Assembly (NCBI GenBank): GCA_028712665.1
Contig: JAQTRC010000004.1
Coordinates: 1 to 64,000 of the forward strand
Length of the DNA: 64,000 nt
Direction of reading: 5' to 3'
From: Desulfuromonadaceae bacterium
GTDB lineage: Bacteria > Desulfobacterota > Desulfuromonadia > Geobacterales > Pseudopelobacteraceae
The notes under the pieces are model-generated. The model had not been told where the DNA came from. It saw only the letters and a program-made list of their open reading frames with translations, and made no database searches. The translations under genes and the position numbers were made by a program. Below are positions 9,236-18,387 of this stretch, in pieces (positions within the stretch are counted from its first letter, which is position 1; each line of letters begins with the position of its first letter).

Positions 9236-10864
9236 ATGGAACTAATCAATCAACATACCAAACGTATAATGGAGGGATGCAAGGAGCGCGCGCGCGCCTC
9301 AGGTCTTTCCTTTACCGACGAGAGCCTGGAGTACGTCGTCACCAACCGCGATCTTCTGGAACTCTCACCCAAGGTGATGATCCCGACGCTTTACGACTAC
9401 TGGGTTCACGACGTGGAAGTGTTGCGGGAGAAGGGCAAATACGAACTCTACCCGCATAATCCGTACGAAACGGTCATCAATACCAGGCCGCCCATCTCGT
9501 TCTATAACGATAACAACCCGGACTGGTTGAATGTCATGATTTTCTATCACGTCCTGGCCCACATAGATTTTTTTCAGAACAACCTCTATTTTCGTCAAAC
9601 CTGGGACTACGATTTCACCGGTCAGGCTCTCTCGGACAAACGGGTAATCGCTAAACTGCGAGCCGAGAAGGGACACTGGGTTGACTATGTGATCGAATTT
9701 GCACGCGGAATCGACAATCTGGTAGACTTTCATGGTGATCTGGCGGATTTTTTCACCCCCCCGGAGGCGGAGTGTTCGTCCCGGCTAGATTACTATTTCG
9801 ATGTTTTTCTCCAAACGGAGAAAATGCTCTCGGTCAGTGAGTACATCAAGGAGGTCAACCGTTACAATGAATGTCTGAAGGCATTCGGCGATCAGGGTGA
9901 GAAGACCTTTTTCGGCGAGGCGGAGCGGCGCTATCCGGAACTGGAAACGCATTTTTCCCGTTCGGGAGAGGCACAGAGCGCCAGGAAGAGCGATCTGCTC
10001 CGTTTTATGTTGGATAATTCGGAGTTTCTTGCCAGGGACGAGAACATCTGGATGCGGTCAATTCTGGAGATAGTTCGCAAAACTTCCCTTTTTTTTCAGC
10101 CGCAGATCAGGACCAAAATTATGAACGAAGGGTGGGCCAGCTACTGGCACGAACGCCTCTTTCTGCAGGATGACCGCATCAAGGGGCATGAGATTGATTT
10201 TGCCAGGGTCCATGCCGGCGTTACCTCCATGCCCAGGGTTGGGATGAACCCCTATGCATTGGGGATGAGACTCTTCAACCATGTTCTGGAACAGGCCGAC
10301 AAAGGACGCCTCTCCTTCGCATTCCAGCGGATTCTGGATGCAGACAGGCGCAAACATTTCGATACCGGAGCTGCAACGGGCCGGGATTTCATCTTCACGG
10401 TGCGTGAAAACCTCTGCGATTATCTCTTCTTGAAAAACTATCTGGATCAGGATTTTATGGACCAGCACAAGTTATTTATCGCAGGCAAACGTCTCGACCA
10501 GCAACGAAAGGTCTGGCAGTATTACGTAAAAAGCCGCAAAGCCCGGGATTATCAGCAGATGATGCTGAACTCCCTCTACCATCCCCCGGTCATCAATGTT
10601 GATCTGACCAAAGGGATAGAGGGTTCGCTTTACCTGAATCACAAATTTGAGGGCAAACAACTGGTACAGGAGTATATCGCCAATACGATGGTGGGTATTG
10701 AGTACCTCTGGGGCAATCCGGTTCTTCTGGAGACCAGCGAGGCTAAAGCGGTGGCCGCGCCCTCATCCTCGGCCAGACAGGAAGAGCCAAGGGAAGAGGA
10801 AATCACCTGGCAGCGGGTGCTGTATTCGATGAACGCGAAGGTTCTGTCAAAAAAGAATCTCTAA
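9236..10864 (+). CDS. SpoVR family protein (YcgB-like)
   Basis: ISFYNDNNPDWLNVMIFYHVLAHIDFFQNN, NEGWASYWHERLF, HAGVTSMPRVGMNPYALG motifs. Confidence 0.95.
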   Translation: MELINQHTKRIMEGCKERARASGLSFTDESLEYVVTNRDLLELSPKVMIPTLYDYWVHDVEVLREKGKYELYPHNPYETVINTRPPISFYNDNNPDWLNVMIFYHVLAHIDFFQNNLYFRQTWDYDFTGQALSDKRVIAKLRAEKGHWVDYVIEFARGIDNLVDFHGDLADFFTPPEAECSSRLDYYFDVFLQTEKMLSVSEYIKEVNRYNECLKAFGDQGEKTFFGEAERRYPELETHFSRSGEAQSARKSDLLRFMLDNSEFLARDENIWMRSILEIVRKTSLFFQPQIRTKIMNEGWASYWHERLFLQDDRIKGHEIDFARVHAGVTSMPRVGMNPYALGMRLFNHVLEQADKGRLSFAFQRILDADRRKHFDTGAATGRDFIFTVRENLCDYLFLKNYLDQDFMDQHKLFIAGKRLDQQRKVWQYYVKSRKARDYQQMMLNSLYHPPVINVDLTKGIEGSLYLNHKFEGKQLVQEYIANTMVGIEYLWGNPVLLETSEAKAVAAPSSSARQEEPREEEITWQRVLYSMNAKVLSKKNL

Positions 10865-10866
10865 TA

Positions 10867-11074
10867 CCGATTTCAAATCAAGGGAGCCTCGTGCAAACTC
10901 TTACAAAAACGTTCCCCCTCCCTTTGACGGGAGGGGGTTAGGGGGTGGGTGAAGCTGCAACATGTTGATATCATGGCAACCTCCCCCTCACCCTAACCCT
11001 CCCCCGCAAGGGGGGAGGGGACTGTTTGTGGCATTTTTGGACTTATGCAAGATAGCGCCTTGATTTGGGATTGG
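10867..11074. repeat. Composite nested palindromic element between spoVR and prkA2
   Basis: Outer arms CCGATTTCAAATCAAGG / CCTTGATTTGGGATTGG enclose two inverted G/C-rich hairpins CCCCCTCCCtttgaCGGGAGGGGGTTAGGGGG and CACCCTAACCCTCCCCCgcaaGGGGGGAGGGG. Confidence 0.8.
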
Positions 11075-11089
11075 AATAATTGGTGACAC

Positions 11090-13381
11090 ATGTCGGATAT
11101 CGATAAAGCCATACTGCACTTGAATCGCAAGATCAGCGAACGGGAACACAACCAGACCATCTCTTTCGATGATTTTCTGAAGATACTGACCTTGCGGCCG
11201 GCGTCAGTCGTGCGCAATGTTTTTCAGACCTTCCATGACATGATCCGGACGTACGTCGGCGAAGGGAGCGACGAATATCCAGACGATCCGGAGTCGATCA
11301 ATTATGTGAATTACGACTGTCGCAACCTCTTTGTATATGATACGGACCACCCCTTCTTTGCCGACAGGCTGTTTGCCAACCGCCTTATAAACCACGTTGA
11401 TGAGATGAAGGGGAGCGACCGTCAGAACAAGATCTATATCTTCGAGGGCCCTCCCGGTTCCGGCAAGAGCACCTTCTTGAACAATCTGCTGCTGAAATTC
11501 GAGGAGTATGCCAACAGCGATGCGGGAACACGTTACGAGGTTGTCTGGAGGCTTGACAGGAGGATACTGGCGCAGATCAACGAAACTCAGTTGTCGTCGT
11601 TCGTAGACCGGCTCACCAACCTGCTGGATGAATACGAACTGGGGCAGGCGGAACTGGCTGACATGAAGAACTCCATGCTCCGGAGCGGTGATTATGTGGA
11701 GGTCACCTGCCCTTCCCATGACAATCCACTATTACTGATTCCCAAGCGGGACAGGCGCATGTTTTTCGACGACCTTTTCAAGAACGACGAGTTCAAGTGG
11801 AAGCTTTTCACCGACAAGGAGTATGAGTGGGTCTTCCGCGAGACTCCATGCACGATCTGCAGCTCGATATTCGACGCGCTGATCCAGCGCCTCCCCACCC
11901 CCGGAGACATCTACGGCATGATCCATGCGCGCCCCTACCGCTTTAACCGCCGCCTCGGAGAGGGGGTCACTGTTTTCAATCCGGGCGACAAACCGATGAA
12001 GCAGAATGTCATGACCAATGAGTTGCTGCAACACAAGATAGATATACTGCTTGGCGACAGCAACGCAGTAAAGTACCTCTATTCCGGCTTTGCCAAAACC
12101 AACAACGGCATTTATGCCCTGATGGACGTGAAATCCCATAACGCCGAGCGGTTGCTCGAACTGCACAACATAATCAGCGAGGGAATCCACAAGGTCGAGG
12201 ATCTGGAGGAAAATGTCAGGTCGCTCTTCATTGCCCTGATGAATCCGGAGGACGAGAAGACCATCGAGGGTTTTCAATCTTTCAGTGACAGGATCGAGTT
12301 AATAAATATCCCCTATGTCATGGATCTGAACACCGAGGTGGAGATCTACCGGAACATCTTCGGCAAGCATATCGACGAGAGTTTTCTCCCCCGCGTGCTG
12401 CACAACTTCGCCCGTACGATCATCTCAACACGCATGAACATTACCTCCGAGGCGCTGCTTGAGTGGATCGGCGATCCTATGAAATACGGCCAATTCTGCG
12501 ATGAAAACCTGCTGTTGCTAAAAATGGAGATTTATACCGGCCATATCCCCTCCTGGCTTTCGGAGGAGGATTGCAAACGTCTCAATGCCAAACGACGGCG
12601 ACGAATTATTGACGAATCTGAATATGAGGGGGTCACCGGCTTTTCGGGGCGGGATTCAATCCGGATCTTCGGCGAGTTTTATGGAGCCTATGCCCGCAAG
12701 GACAGCCTGATCTCCATGTCCAGTCTAAAAAGCTTCTTCACAAAGTGGTTCTCTGATCCCAAGGAGACGGTGCCGGAAGGATTTCTGGATTCGCTGCTGA
12801 GAAACTACAACTATACCGTTCTGCAGGAGGTCAAGGAGTCGCTTTACTACTACAACGAGGAACATATTGCACGGGAACTGCTAAATTATATGTTTGCGGT
12901 CAACTTTGAAACCGGATCCGTGGCGGTCTGCCGATTTACCAACGAAAAGCTTGAGATCAGCGAGGAGTTCCTGCGCGCCGTAGAGGGGAGACTTCTCGGA
13001 ATCGTTATTGGTGATAATGAGCGCCGCGTGTTCCGCCTGGAAACCCAGAAGGAATATGCTTCCAGAACCTTGACTCAGGAGATTCTTGCGGAAGGGAAAG
13101 ATCCCACAGAAACAGGTCTCTATAAATCTCTCCATGAGCGCTATGTTCACAACCTTAAGGGAAAGGTGCTGGAGCCGTTTCTCGACAACGCCAACTTCCG
13201 CCGTGCTATCAAGGACTTCGATACGGAGGCTTTCAAAACGTATGACAAGCGGATCCGTGACGATGTCTCATTTCTGATCAACAACCTTTGTACTGCCAAG
13301 TATCACTACACCAAGCAGAGCGCAAAGGAGGTCTGTGTCTATGTGATCGACAACGATCTGGCCCGCAGGTTTCCGTCGTAA
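11090..13381 (+). CDS. Second, divergent PrkA-type serine protein kinase (AAA+), copy 2
   Basis: 763 aa; FEGPPGSGKSTFLNN Walker A, CPSHDNPLLLIP and ETPCTICSSIFDAL Cys motifs, PrkA-like C-terminal region; same strand and cluster. Confidence 0.8.
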   Translation: MSDIDKAILHLNRKISEREHNQTISFDDFLKILTLRPASVVRNVFQTFHDMIRTYVGEGSDEYPDDPESINYVNYDCRNLFVYDTDHPFFADRLFANRLINHVDEMKGSDRQNKIYIFEGPPGSGKSTFLNNLLLKFEEYANSDAGTRYEVVWRLDRRILAQINETQLSSFVDRLTNLLDEYELGQAELADMKNSMLRSGDYVEVTCPSHDNPLLLIPKRDRRMFFDDLFKNDEFKWKLFTDKEYEWVFRETPCTICSSIFDALIQRLPTPGDIYGMIHARPYRFNRRLGEGVTVFNPGDKPMKQNVMTNELLQHKIDILLGDSNAVKYLYSGFAKTNNGIYALMDVKSHNAERLLELHNIISEGIHKVEDLEENVRSLFIALMNPEDEKTIEGFQSFSDRIELINIPYVMDLNTEVEIYRNIFGKHIDESFLPRVLHNFARTIISTRMNITSEALLEWIGDPMKYGQFCDENLLLLKMEIYTGHIPSWLSEEDCKRLNAKRRRRIIDESEYEGVTGFSGRDSIRIFGEFYGAYARKDSLISMSSLKSFFTKWFSDPKETVPEGFLDSLLRNYNYTVLQEVKESLYYYNEEHIARELLNYMFAVNFETGSVAVCRFTNEKLEISEEFLRAVEGRLLGIVIGDNERRVFRLETQKEYASRTLTQEILAEGKDPTETGLYKSLHERYVHNLKGKVLEPFLDNANFRRAIKDFDTEAFKTYDKRIRDDVSFLINNLCTAKYHYTKQSAKEVCVYVIDNDLARRFPS

Positions 13382-14686
13382 TCAGTTTTTGATAAGTTCT
13401 CTCAACGCCCGGTAACATCCTCGCGGTGTGCTGTCGAAAACTGCGACCCTGCAGCCGGCCCGCCGTTCCAGCTCGGCCAGCGAGACATCATCCAGAAAAA
13501 TCCCCACTCCCTCTTTCAGCATGACATCCGGCACCAGCAGAGCCATGCCTGTTTCATGTTCAGCCAGCGCGGCAATTATATCCTTGCCGGACAGAAGCCC
13601 GCTGACGGTAACAGTTGATCCGAAGAGACGATTTTCAACCGCCAGCGGCGCGAGATCGAGACCGGTCTTCTCACCCAGCTTCTCCAGAAAATCAGCCACG
13701 AATCCAAATGACGAGACACCGGTGACGACTGTTGCCCGGAATTTTCCGATTGGCCTCGCTCTTCTAACCACCTGCGCGGCTTCCTTCATGAAGAGCGGCG
13801 CCATGCCGACCCCGTTTTCAATCTGCGGGTAATCGCCGTACTCAATGGTGCGGGGAAACGGTTGGCCGGCCTTTAGGTAGAATTCATCCGCCAGAAAGAG
13901 GAATGCCCCCCCAACTCTCTTGCGCAAGGCTCTCGCCTTTGGCTCCCAGGTCGCGACGAATTCAGCGGCATAGACGGCATCCACGGCTGTCAGACGCGGC
14001 AGGTTCCGGCGATGACGGGTCAGCCCCAGAGGAACCACAGCCAGCGAACGAACGGATGGGTAGAGAGCGGCCAGATCGGATACGGTCCGTTCGAGTTCGA
14101 CGCCATCATTCAGAGCGGGGCAAAGAACCACTTGAGCGTGCATTACTATGCGGGCCGAAGCCAGCTTCTGCAACTGATCCAGAATAGGCGGAATATTTTT
14201 CTTCCCCAGCAGCTGTTCGCGCAGTATTGGATTGGTGGAGTGAACTGAAATATACAGAGGGGAGAGATGCTGTTCCGCTATGCGGAATAACTCGGAGTTT
14301 TCAAGGTTTGCAAGGGTAACGTAGTTGCCGTTTAAAAAGGAGAGGCGGTAGTCCTCGTCCTTGACATAAAGCGGTTTTCTCAGCCCCTTGGGAAGTTGAT
14401 GGACAAAACAGAATAGACAGTTGTTGGCGCAGCGGGCCGGTTCCGGAGCTGGAAACAGGAGTCCGAGCGGCTCTCCCGGCTCACGTTCTACCTCCATCTC
14501 CCAAAGTTCACCATCAGGTTTTTCGATCTCCAGCAACAGTTCTTCTTCGGAGGCCGTGTAATAGCTGTAATCGATAATGTCGCGCAGGAGTTGTCCGTTG
14601 ACAGCCAGCAATCGATCACCAGCCTTGACATCCATCCTGTCGGCAATCGATCCGGGCGAGACAGCCTCGATAAAGAGCCCCTTCAT
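13382..14686 (-). CDS. PDZ plus radical-SAM-like DUF512 protein
   Basis: N-terminal PDZ-like GLFIEAVSPGSIADRMDVKAGDRLLAVNG, CANNCLFCFVHQLP cluster motif; start taken at MKGLF (internal Met of the ORF-track entry). Confidence 0.85.
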   Translation of the reverse strand: MKGLFIEAVSPGSIADRMDVKAGDRLLAVNGQLLRDIIDYSYYTASEEELLLEIEKPDGELWEMEVEREPGEPLGLLFPAPEPARCANNCLFCFVHQLPKGLRKPLYVKDEDYRLSFLNGNYVTLANLENSELFRIAEQHLSPLYISVHSTNPILREQLLGKKNIPPILDQLQKLASARIVMHAQVVLCPALNDGVELERTVSDLAALYPSVRSLAVVPLGLTRHRRNLPRLTAVDAVYAAEFVATWEPKARALRKRVGGAFLFLADEFYLKAGQPFPRTIEYGDYPQIENGVGMAPLFMKEAAQVVRRARPIGKFRATVVTGVSSFGFVADFLEKLGEKTGLDLAPLAVENRLFGSTVTVSGLLSGKDIIAALAEHETGMALLVPDVMLKEGVGIFLDDVSLAELERRAGCRVAVFDSTPRGCYRALRELIKN

Positions 14687-15822
14687 CAAGCACCCCGAAA
14701 AAACTCGGACTCCCTGTAATACTCGGCCAGTGTGCGCATGAAGACCTGCAACACTGCTGTGACCGGCACCGCCAGCAACATACCGGCCAGACCAAAGATC
14801 TGTCCGCCAATCAAAAGGGCCACAATCGCAACCAATGGGTGCAGACCAACGGTGTGGCCGACTATCCTGGGCGTGATAATGGCGCCTTCCAGCAGTTGGA
14901 TAAATCCGAACCACCCGAGACAGAGCAACGGGTGAAGGATGTCGTTAAATTTGAGCAGCGCCATCGCAACCGAAAGACAGATGCCGATAATCGTGCCTAC
15001 ATATGGGATGATAAAGGCAGCGCCGGCCAGTGTGCTGATGGCAATCGCCAGGTCTATGCCGATCACGTACAGGCCGGCACTGTAGAGGATCGCCAGAATT
15101 GCGCATACTGATAACTGGCCCCGGACAAAACCGGACAGCACTGCATCAACTTCCTTCAGTTTATTGGTGTACGCCGGACGAAAACGTTCCGGGATATACG
15201 ATTCGATGAAGGTTTTCAGTTGTGGCAGGTCTAACAGAAGATAGAACAGATAGACCGGTATGATCAGGTAGCCCAACAGTGAAAGGAGTACACCTACCGT
15301 CGAAGTGAGAGCTTTCTGCGCGAATGTCAGCAGTGGCTTGAGAAGATCAGGGGCGGCGCTGCGGGCCTGCTGCAAAATTTCGTTAAGGCGCTGTGCAAGT
15401 TTGCCGGTCGTTTCAACCCCCAGATAGCTCTTCAGTGAAGCGGGAGTTATTTCGTAGAGATGCTGGACATAGGCCGGCAGATTGAGCTGCATGTTTGAAA
15501 GTTCGCCGGTTATGGAGACGAACAGAAAAACTGCAAAACCACCTGAGACAATGACAGTCAAACAGAAAACGATCATAATCCCATACAGTCGCTTTATCCC
15601 TTTGCGCTCAAGAAACTTGACCGCCGGGTTCAGTATATAGGCCAGCGCAAAAGCGATGAAGAGCTGCAAAAAAACCGCGCCCGAGTAATAGAGTGCCGAC
15701 GCCGACAGAATGCAAAGCAGAAGCGTTGTTCCGAGGAGAATTTTCGTACTTTTTGGCATCGGTAGTTTTCTTGAAGCCGCTCCGGAATCCGGTCGAGCCT
15801 GAAGTGGCGACCTGTCGGTCAC
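14686..15822 (-). CDS. AI-2E family transporter
   Basis: Multi-TM; AFIIPYVGTIIGICLSV and TPRIVGHTVGLHPLVAIVALLIGGQIFGLAGMLLAVPVTAV; GTG start overlaps the hfq stop. Confidence 0.92.
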   Translation of the reverse strand: MTDRSPLQARPDSGAASRKLPMPKSTKILLGTTLLLCILSASALYYSGAVFLQLFIAFALAYILNPAVKFLERKGIKRLYGIMIVFCLTVIVSGGFAVFLFVSITGELSNMQLNLPAYVQHLYEITPASLKSYLGVETTGKLAQRLNEILQQARSAAPDLLKPLLTFAQKALTSTVGVLLSLLGYLIIPVYLFYLLLDLPQLKTFIESYIPERFRPAYTNKLKEVDAVLSGFVRGQLSVCAILAILYSAGLYVIGIDLAIAISTLAGAAFIIPYVGTIIGICLSVAMALLKFNDILHPLLCLGWFGFIQLLEGAIITPRIVGHTVGLHPLVAIVALLIGGQIFGLAGMLLAVPVTAVLQVFMRTLAEYYRESEFFRGA

Positions 15823-16043
15823 TGATGCAAGCGGAATGAACCATCCGCCGATGTGATGGTGGAGATGGCGTGTTTGTAGATAAGGATGTCGCCGTTAGAG
15901 TCAAGCAATACCGAGAAGTTGTCGAACGATTTGATAAAACCTTCCAGTTTATCACCCGACATCATGATAACCGCTACCCGCACCCTCTCCTTGCGAGCCT
16001 GGTTAAGATACTGATCCTGAATATTAAAAGGTGCCTTAGCCAT
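15819..16043 (-). CDS. hfq: RNA chaperone Hfq
   Basis: 74 aa: FNIQDQYLNQARKERVRVAVIMMSGDKLEGFIKSFDNFSVLL ... YKHAIST. Confidence 0.97.
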   Translation of the reverse strand: MAKAPFNIQDQYLNQARKERVRVAVIMMSGDKLEGFIKSFDNFSVLLDSNGDILIYKHAISTITSADGSFRLHQ

Positions 16044-16048
16044 TGTAT

Positions 16049-17137
16049 TTACTCCTCTCGTCGATCAAAAAATTCAATTGCATTCTGCAAAAGGGTACCA
16101 AACTTTCCTGGATATTCAAACCATAATATATCCGGATCAGCTTTGAACCAGGTCAGCTGGCGTTTGGCATAGTGCCGCGTGTTTCGTTTTATCAGTGTAA
16201 CCGCTTCCTCCAGATTGATCTCTCCACTTAAGAAGGCGGTGGCCTCTTTGTATCCGATAGAGCGCATAGACTTTAATTCACGCCCGAAACCGGACAACAG
16301 AAGCCTGCTCACCTCGTCCAGAAGGCCTTCCGCGAGCATCCGGTCAACCCGCTCTTCAATACGTCTGTACAGCTCGCCCCGTTCGACTGCAATGCCGATC
16401 TGCAGGCTTTCGTAGCGTCTGACTGCAAAGGCGTGTTCCCGCTGTTGACGGGAAAGCGGAATGCCGGTAAGTTGCTGCACCTCCAGTCCCCTGATGATGC
16501 GGACCAAATTATTGGGGTGCAGCTCGGCAGCCAGTTCGGGGTCAACCCGCCGCAGTCGCTCCAGCATCGCCTCGCTCCCAATCCTGCGAGCCTCTTCCCG
16601 CAATTCGGAGCGCACATCTTCTGCGGCGCTGGGAGAATCCGCCAGACCTTTCAGCAACGCACGAATATAAAGACCGGTACCACCCACTACAATGACCCGT
16701 TTACCTCTGGCTGAGATATCCCGGATAACATCACCTGCGGCATCTGAGAAATCGGCGGCGGAAAAGAGGGCGTCAGGAGCAACTATATCGATCAGATGAT
16801 GTGGAACTTCGGAGCGCTGCAAACGGGTCGGCTTGGCTGTGCCGATATCCAGGCCTCGATATACCTGCATCGAGTCGGCATTGATGATCTCGGCATTTAG
16901 TTCATGGGCCAGCCGCAGGGCAAGTTCACTCTTGCCTGATGCAGTCTGACCGGAGATTACCAGAATTTTTGGACGTTTAATGCTCAGATCACCCAATTGG
17001 AAATTCCATTCCTCGCAGGCGCTTTTTGAAAAAACATACTGACAATTCTCCAACAGCTTGGGGAAAGAATCGGGAGTGACATTATTTTCATGGTAAAATT
17101 CCGGTTCTGAAAGTGATGATACCCACTTTGCGGGCAA
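16049..17137 (-). CDS. miaA: tRNA dimethylallyltransferase MiaA (start may be internal)
   Basis: ISGQTASGKSELALRLA, NADSMQVYRGLDIGTAKPT, GGTGLYIRALLKGL; immediately upstream of hfq. Confidence 0.95.
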   Translation of the reverse strand: MPAKWVSSLSEPEFYHENNVTPDSFPKLLENCQYVFSKSACEEWNFQLGDLSIKRPKILVISGQTASGKSELALRLAHELNAEIINADSMQVYRGLDIGTAKPTRLQRSEVPHHLIDIVAPDALFSAADFSDAAGDVIRDISARGKRVIVVGGTGLYIRALLKGLADSPSAAEDVRSELREEARRIGSEAMLERLRRVDPELAAELHPNNLVRIIRGLEVQQLTGIPLSRQQREHAFAVRRYESLQIGIAVERGELYRRIEERVDRMLAEGLLDEVSRLLLSGFGRELKSMRSIGYKEATAFLSGEINLEEAVTLIKRNTRHYAKRQLTWFKADPDILWFEYPGKFGTLLQNAIEFFDRREE

Positions 17138-17342
17138 ATTTTGCCGGCCAGTATATCATTGAAAAGGGTAAAGGCAAGGGTTCTGATAACCGGCATAATG
17201 AAATGGAATAGATGGATGGGGAGCAGCTCGTTCAAACTTTAAACACTCATGGTCAAATGTGAAGAATGCCGTCCATTCAGATTTGGCAGCAGATGCGGCG
17301 AGAGTTGATCCCGCCACGCTATCCGCTACTGGAGGGGTTGAT

Positions 17343-18116
17343 TCAGGGCTTTTCCCCGAGCTTGTCAAAGACCTTCATCAGCTCAATGGGGAGCGGGAAA
17401 ACGATCGTGCTGTTCTTCTCCACGGCGATCTCTGTAAGGGTCTGCAAATAGCGCATCTGCATGGCAGCGGGGTTCTGGCTGAGGGTGTTGGCGGCTTCAA
17501 GGAGTTGCTGGCTGGCCAGCAGTTCACCTTCGGCCGCAATAACCTTGGCGCGCTTTTCACGTTCAGCTTCGGCCTGCTTGCCCATGGCTCGCTGGATCTG
17601 TTCTGGCAGATCCACGCTCTTTAGTTCGACGGCGGAGACTTGGATACCCCAAGGTTCGGTGGAGGAATCGATGATCTCCCGGAGTCTCACACTTAGCTTC
17701 TCGCGATCCGCCAGCAGCTCGTCCAGAGTTACCTCACCGAGAATGGATCGTAGCGTGGTCTGCGCGATCTGGCTGGTGGCGTAGTTGTAGTTCTCAACGC
17801 CTAGAATGGCCTGTTTGGCGTCCATCACCTTGAAGTAGACGACAGCGCTGACCTTAAGGCTCACGTTATCGCGAGTGATAATATCCTGGCTCGGCACATC
17901 GAGCACAACGGTACGCAGACTAATCCGAACGGCCGTCTGAAAGGGGCGGAAGACAAAGACGAGGCCTGGACCTTTAGGATCCTTATTCACCTTGCCCAGC
18001 GTGAACACCACCAGTCGCTCGTACTCGTTCACCACCTTGAGGCAGCTCACAAACCAGACAAATGCGATAAAAATGAATGGCGCGAAACCGAATACCATGT
18101 TGTAGAGTGCCAGCAT
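17343..18116 (-). CDS. Slipin/SPFH (stomatin-like) family protein
   Basis: KVVNEYERLVVFTLGK, RISLRTVVLDVPSQDIITRDNVSLKVSAVVYFKV, GIQVSAVELKSVDLPEQIQRAMGKQAEAEREKRAKVI. Confidence 0.93.
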   Translation of the reverse strand: MLALYNMVFGFAPFIFIAFVWFVSCLKVVNEYERLVVFTLGKVNKDPKGPGLVFVFRPFQTAVRISLRTVVLDVPSQDIITRDNVSLKVSAVVYFKVMDAKQAILGVENYNYATSQIAQTTLRSILGEVTLDELLADREKLSVRLREIIDSSTEPWGIQVSAVELKSVDLPEQIQRAMGKQAEAEREKRAKVIAAEGELLASQQLLEAANTLSQNPAAMQMRYLQTLTEIAVEKNSTIVFPLPIELMKVFDKLGEKP

Positions 18117-18356
18117 GCTCTCCTCCGGAGATATGGATGGAATTTACTGCTTCATCGTGGATACAATACAACTTGTTGTGCAAGAATGCAAAGAAGTTGG
18201 AGGTTGATTGAAAAGCGTCCCGCAAATGACAAAGGGTTACAGAGTTATCAGCAACCCTCCTTTGTATATATGGAGCACTACCCGAGCTGAAGATGAGTAG
18301 CTATTTTCATTTAGCCCATCCGGTTTTGTCCGGCTTGCCATATCTGTCAACAGTTA

Positions 18357-18375
18357 CAAAAGTTCCACACTTTTG
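18357..18375 (-). terminator. Hairpin after the sensor gene
   Basis: CAAAAGT-tccac-ACTTTTG, 7-bp perfect stem just after the stop of the 18388-19323 gene. Confidence 0.4.
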
Positions 18376-18387
18376 CAAATGGCTCAT

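Noticed and set aside
14687-14914. N-terminal extension of the DUF512 ORF
   Set aside because: Translates the other strand frame of the AI-2E gene 3' end; MKGLF at 14686 gives the PDZ start and a TGATG overlap.
18290-18360. GEMM-type cyclic dinucleotide riboswitch
   Set aside because: Lacks the conserved ACGCAAAG segment and the tetraloop receptor pattern; kept only as an unclassified leader.
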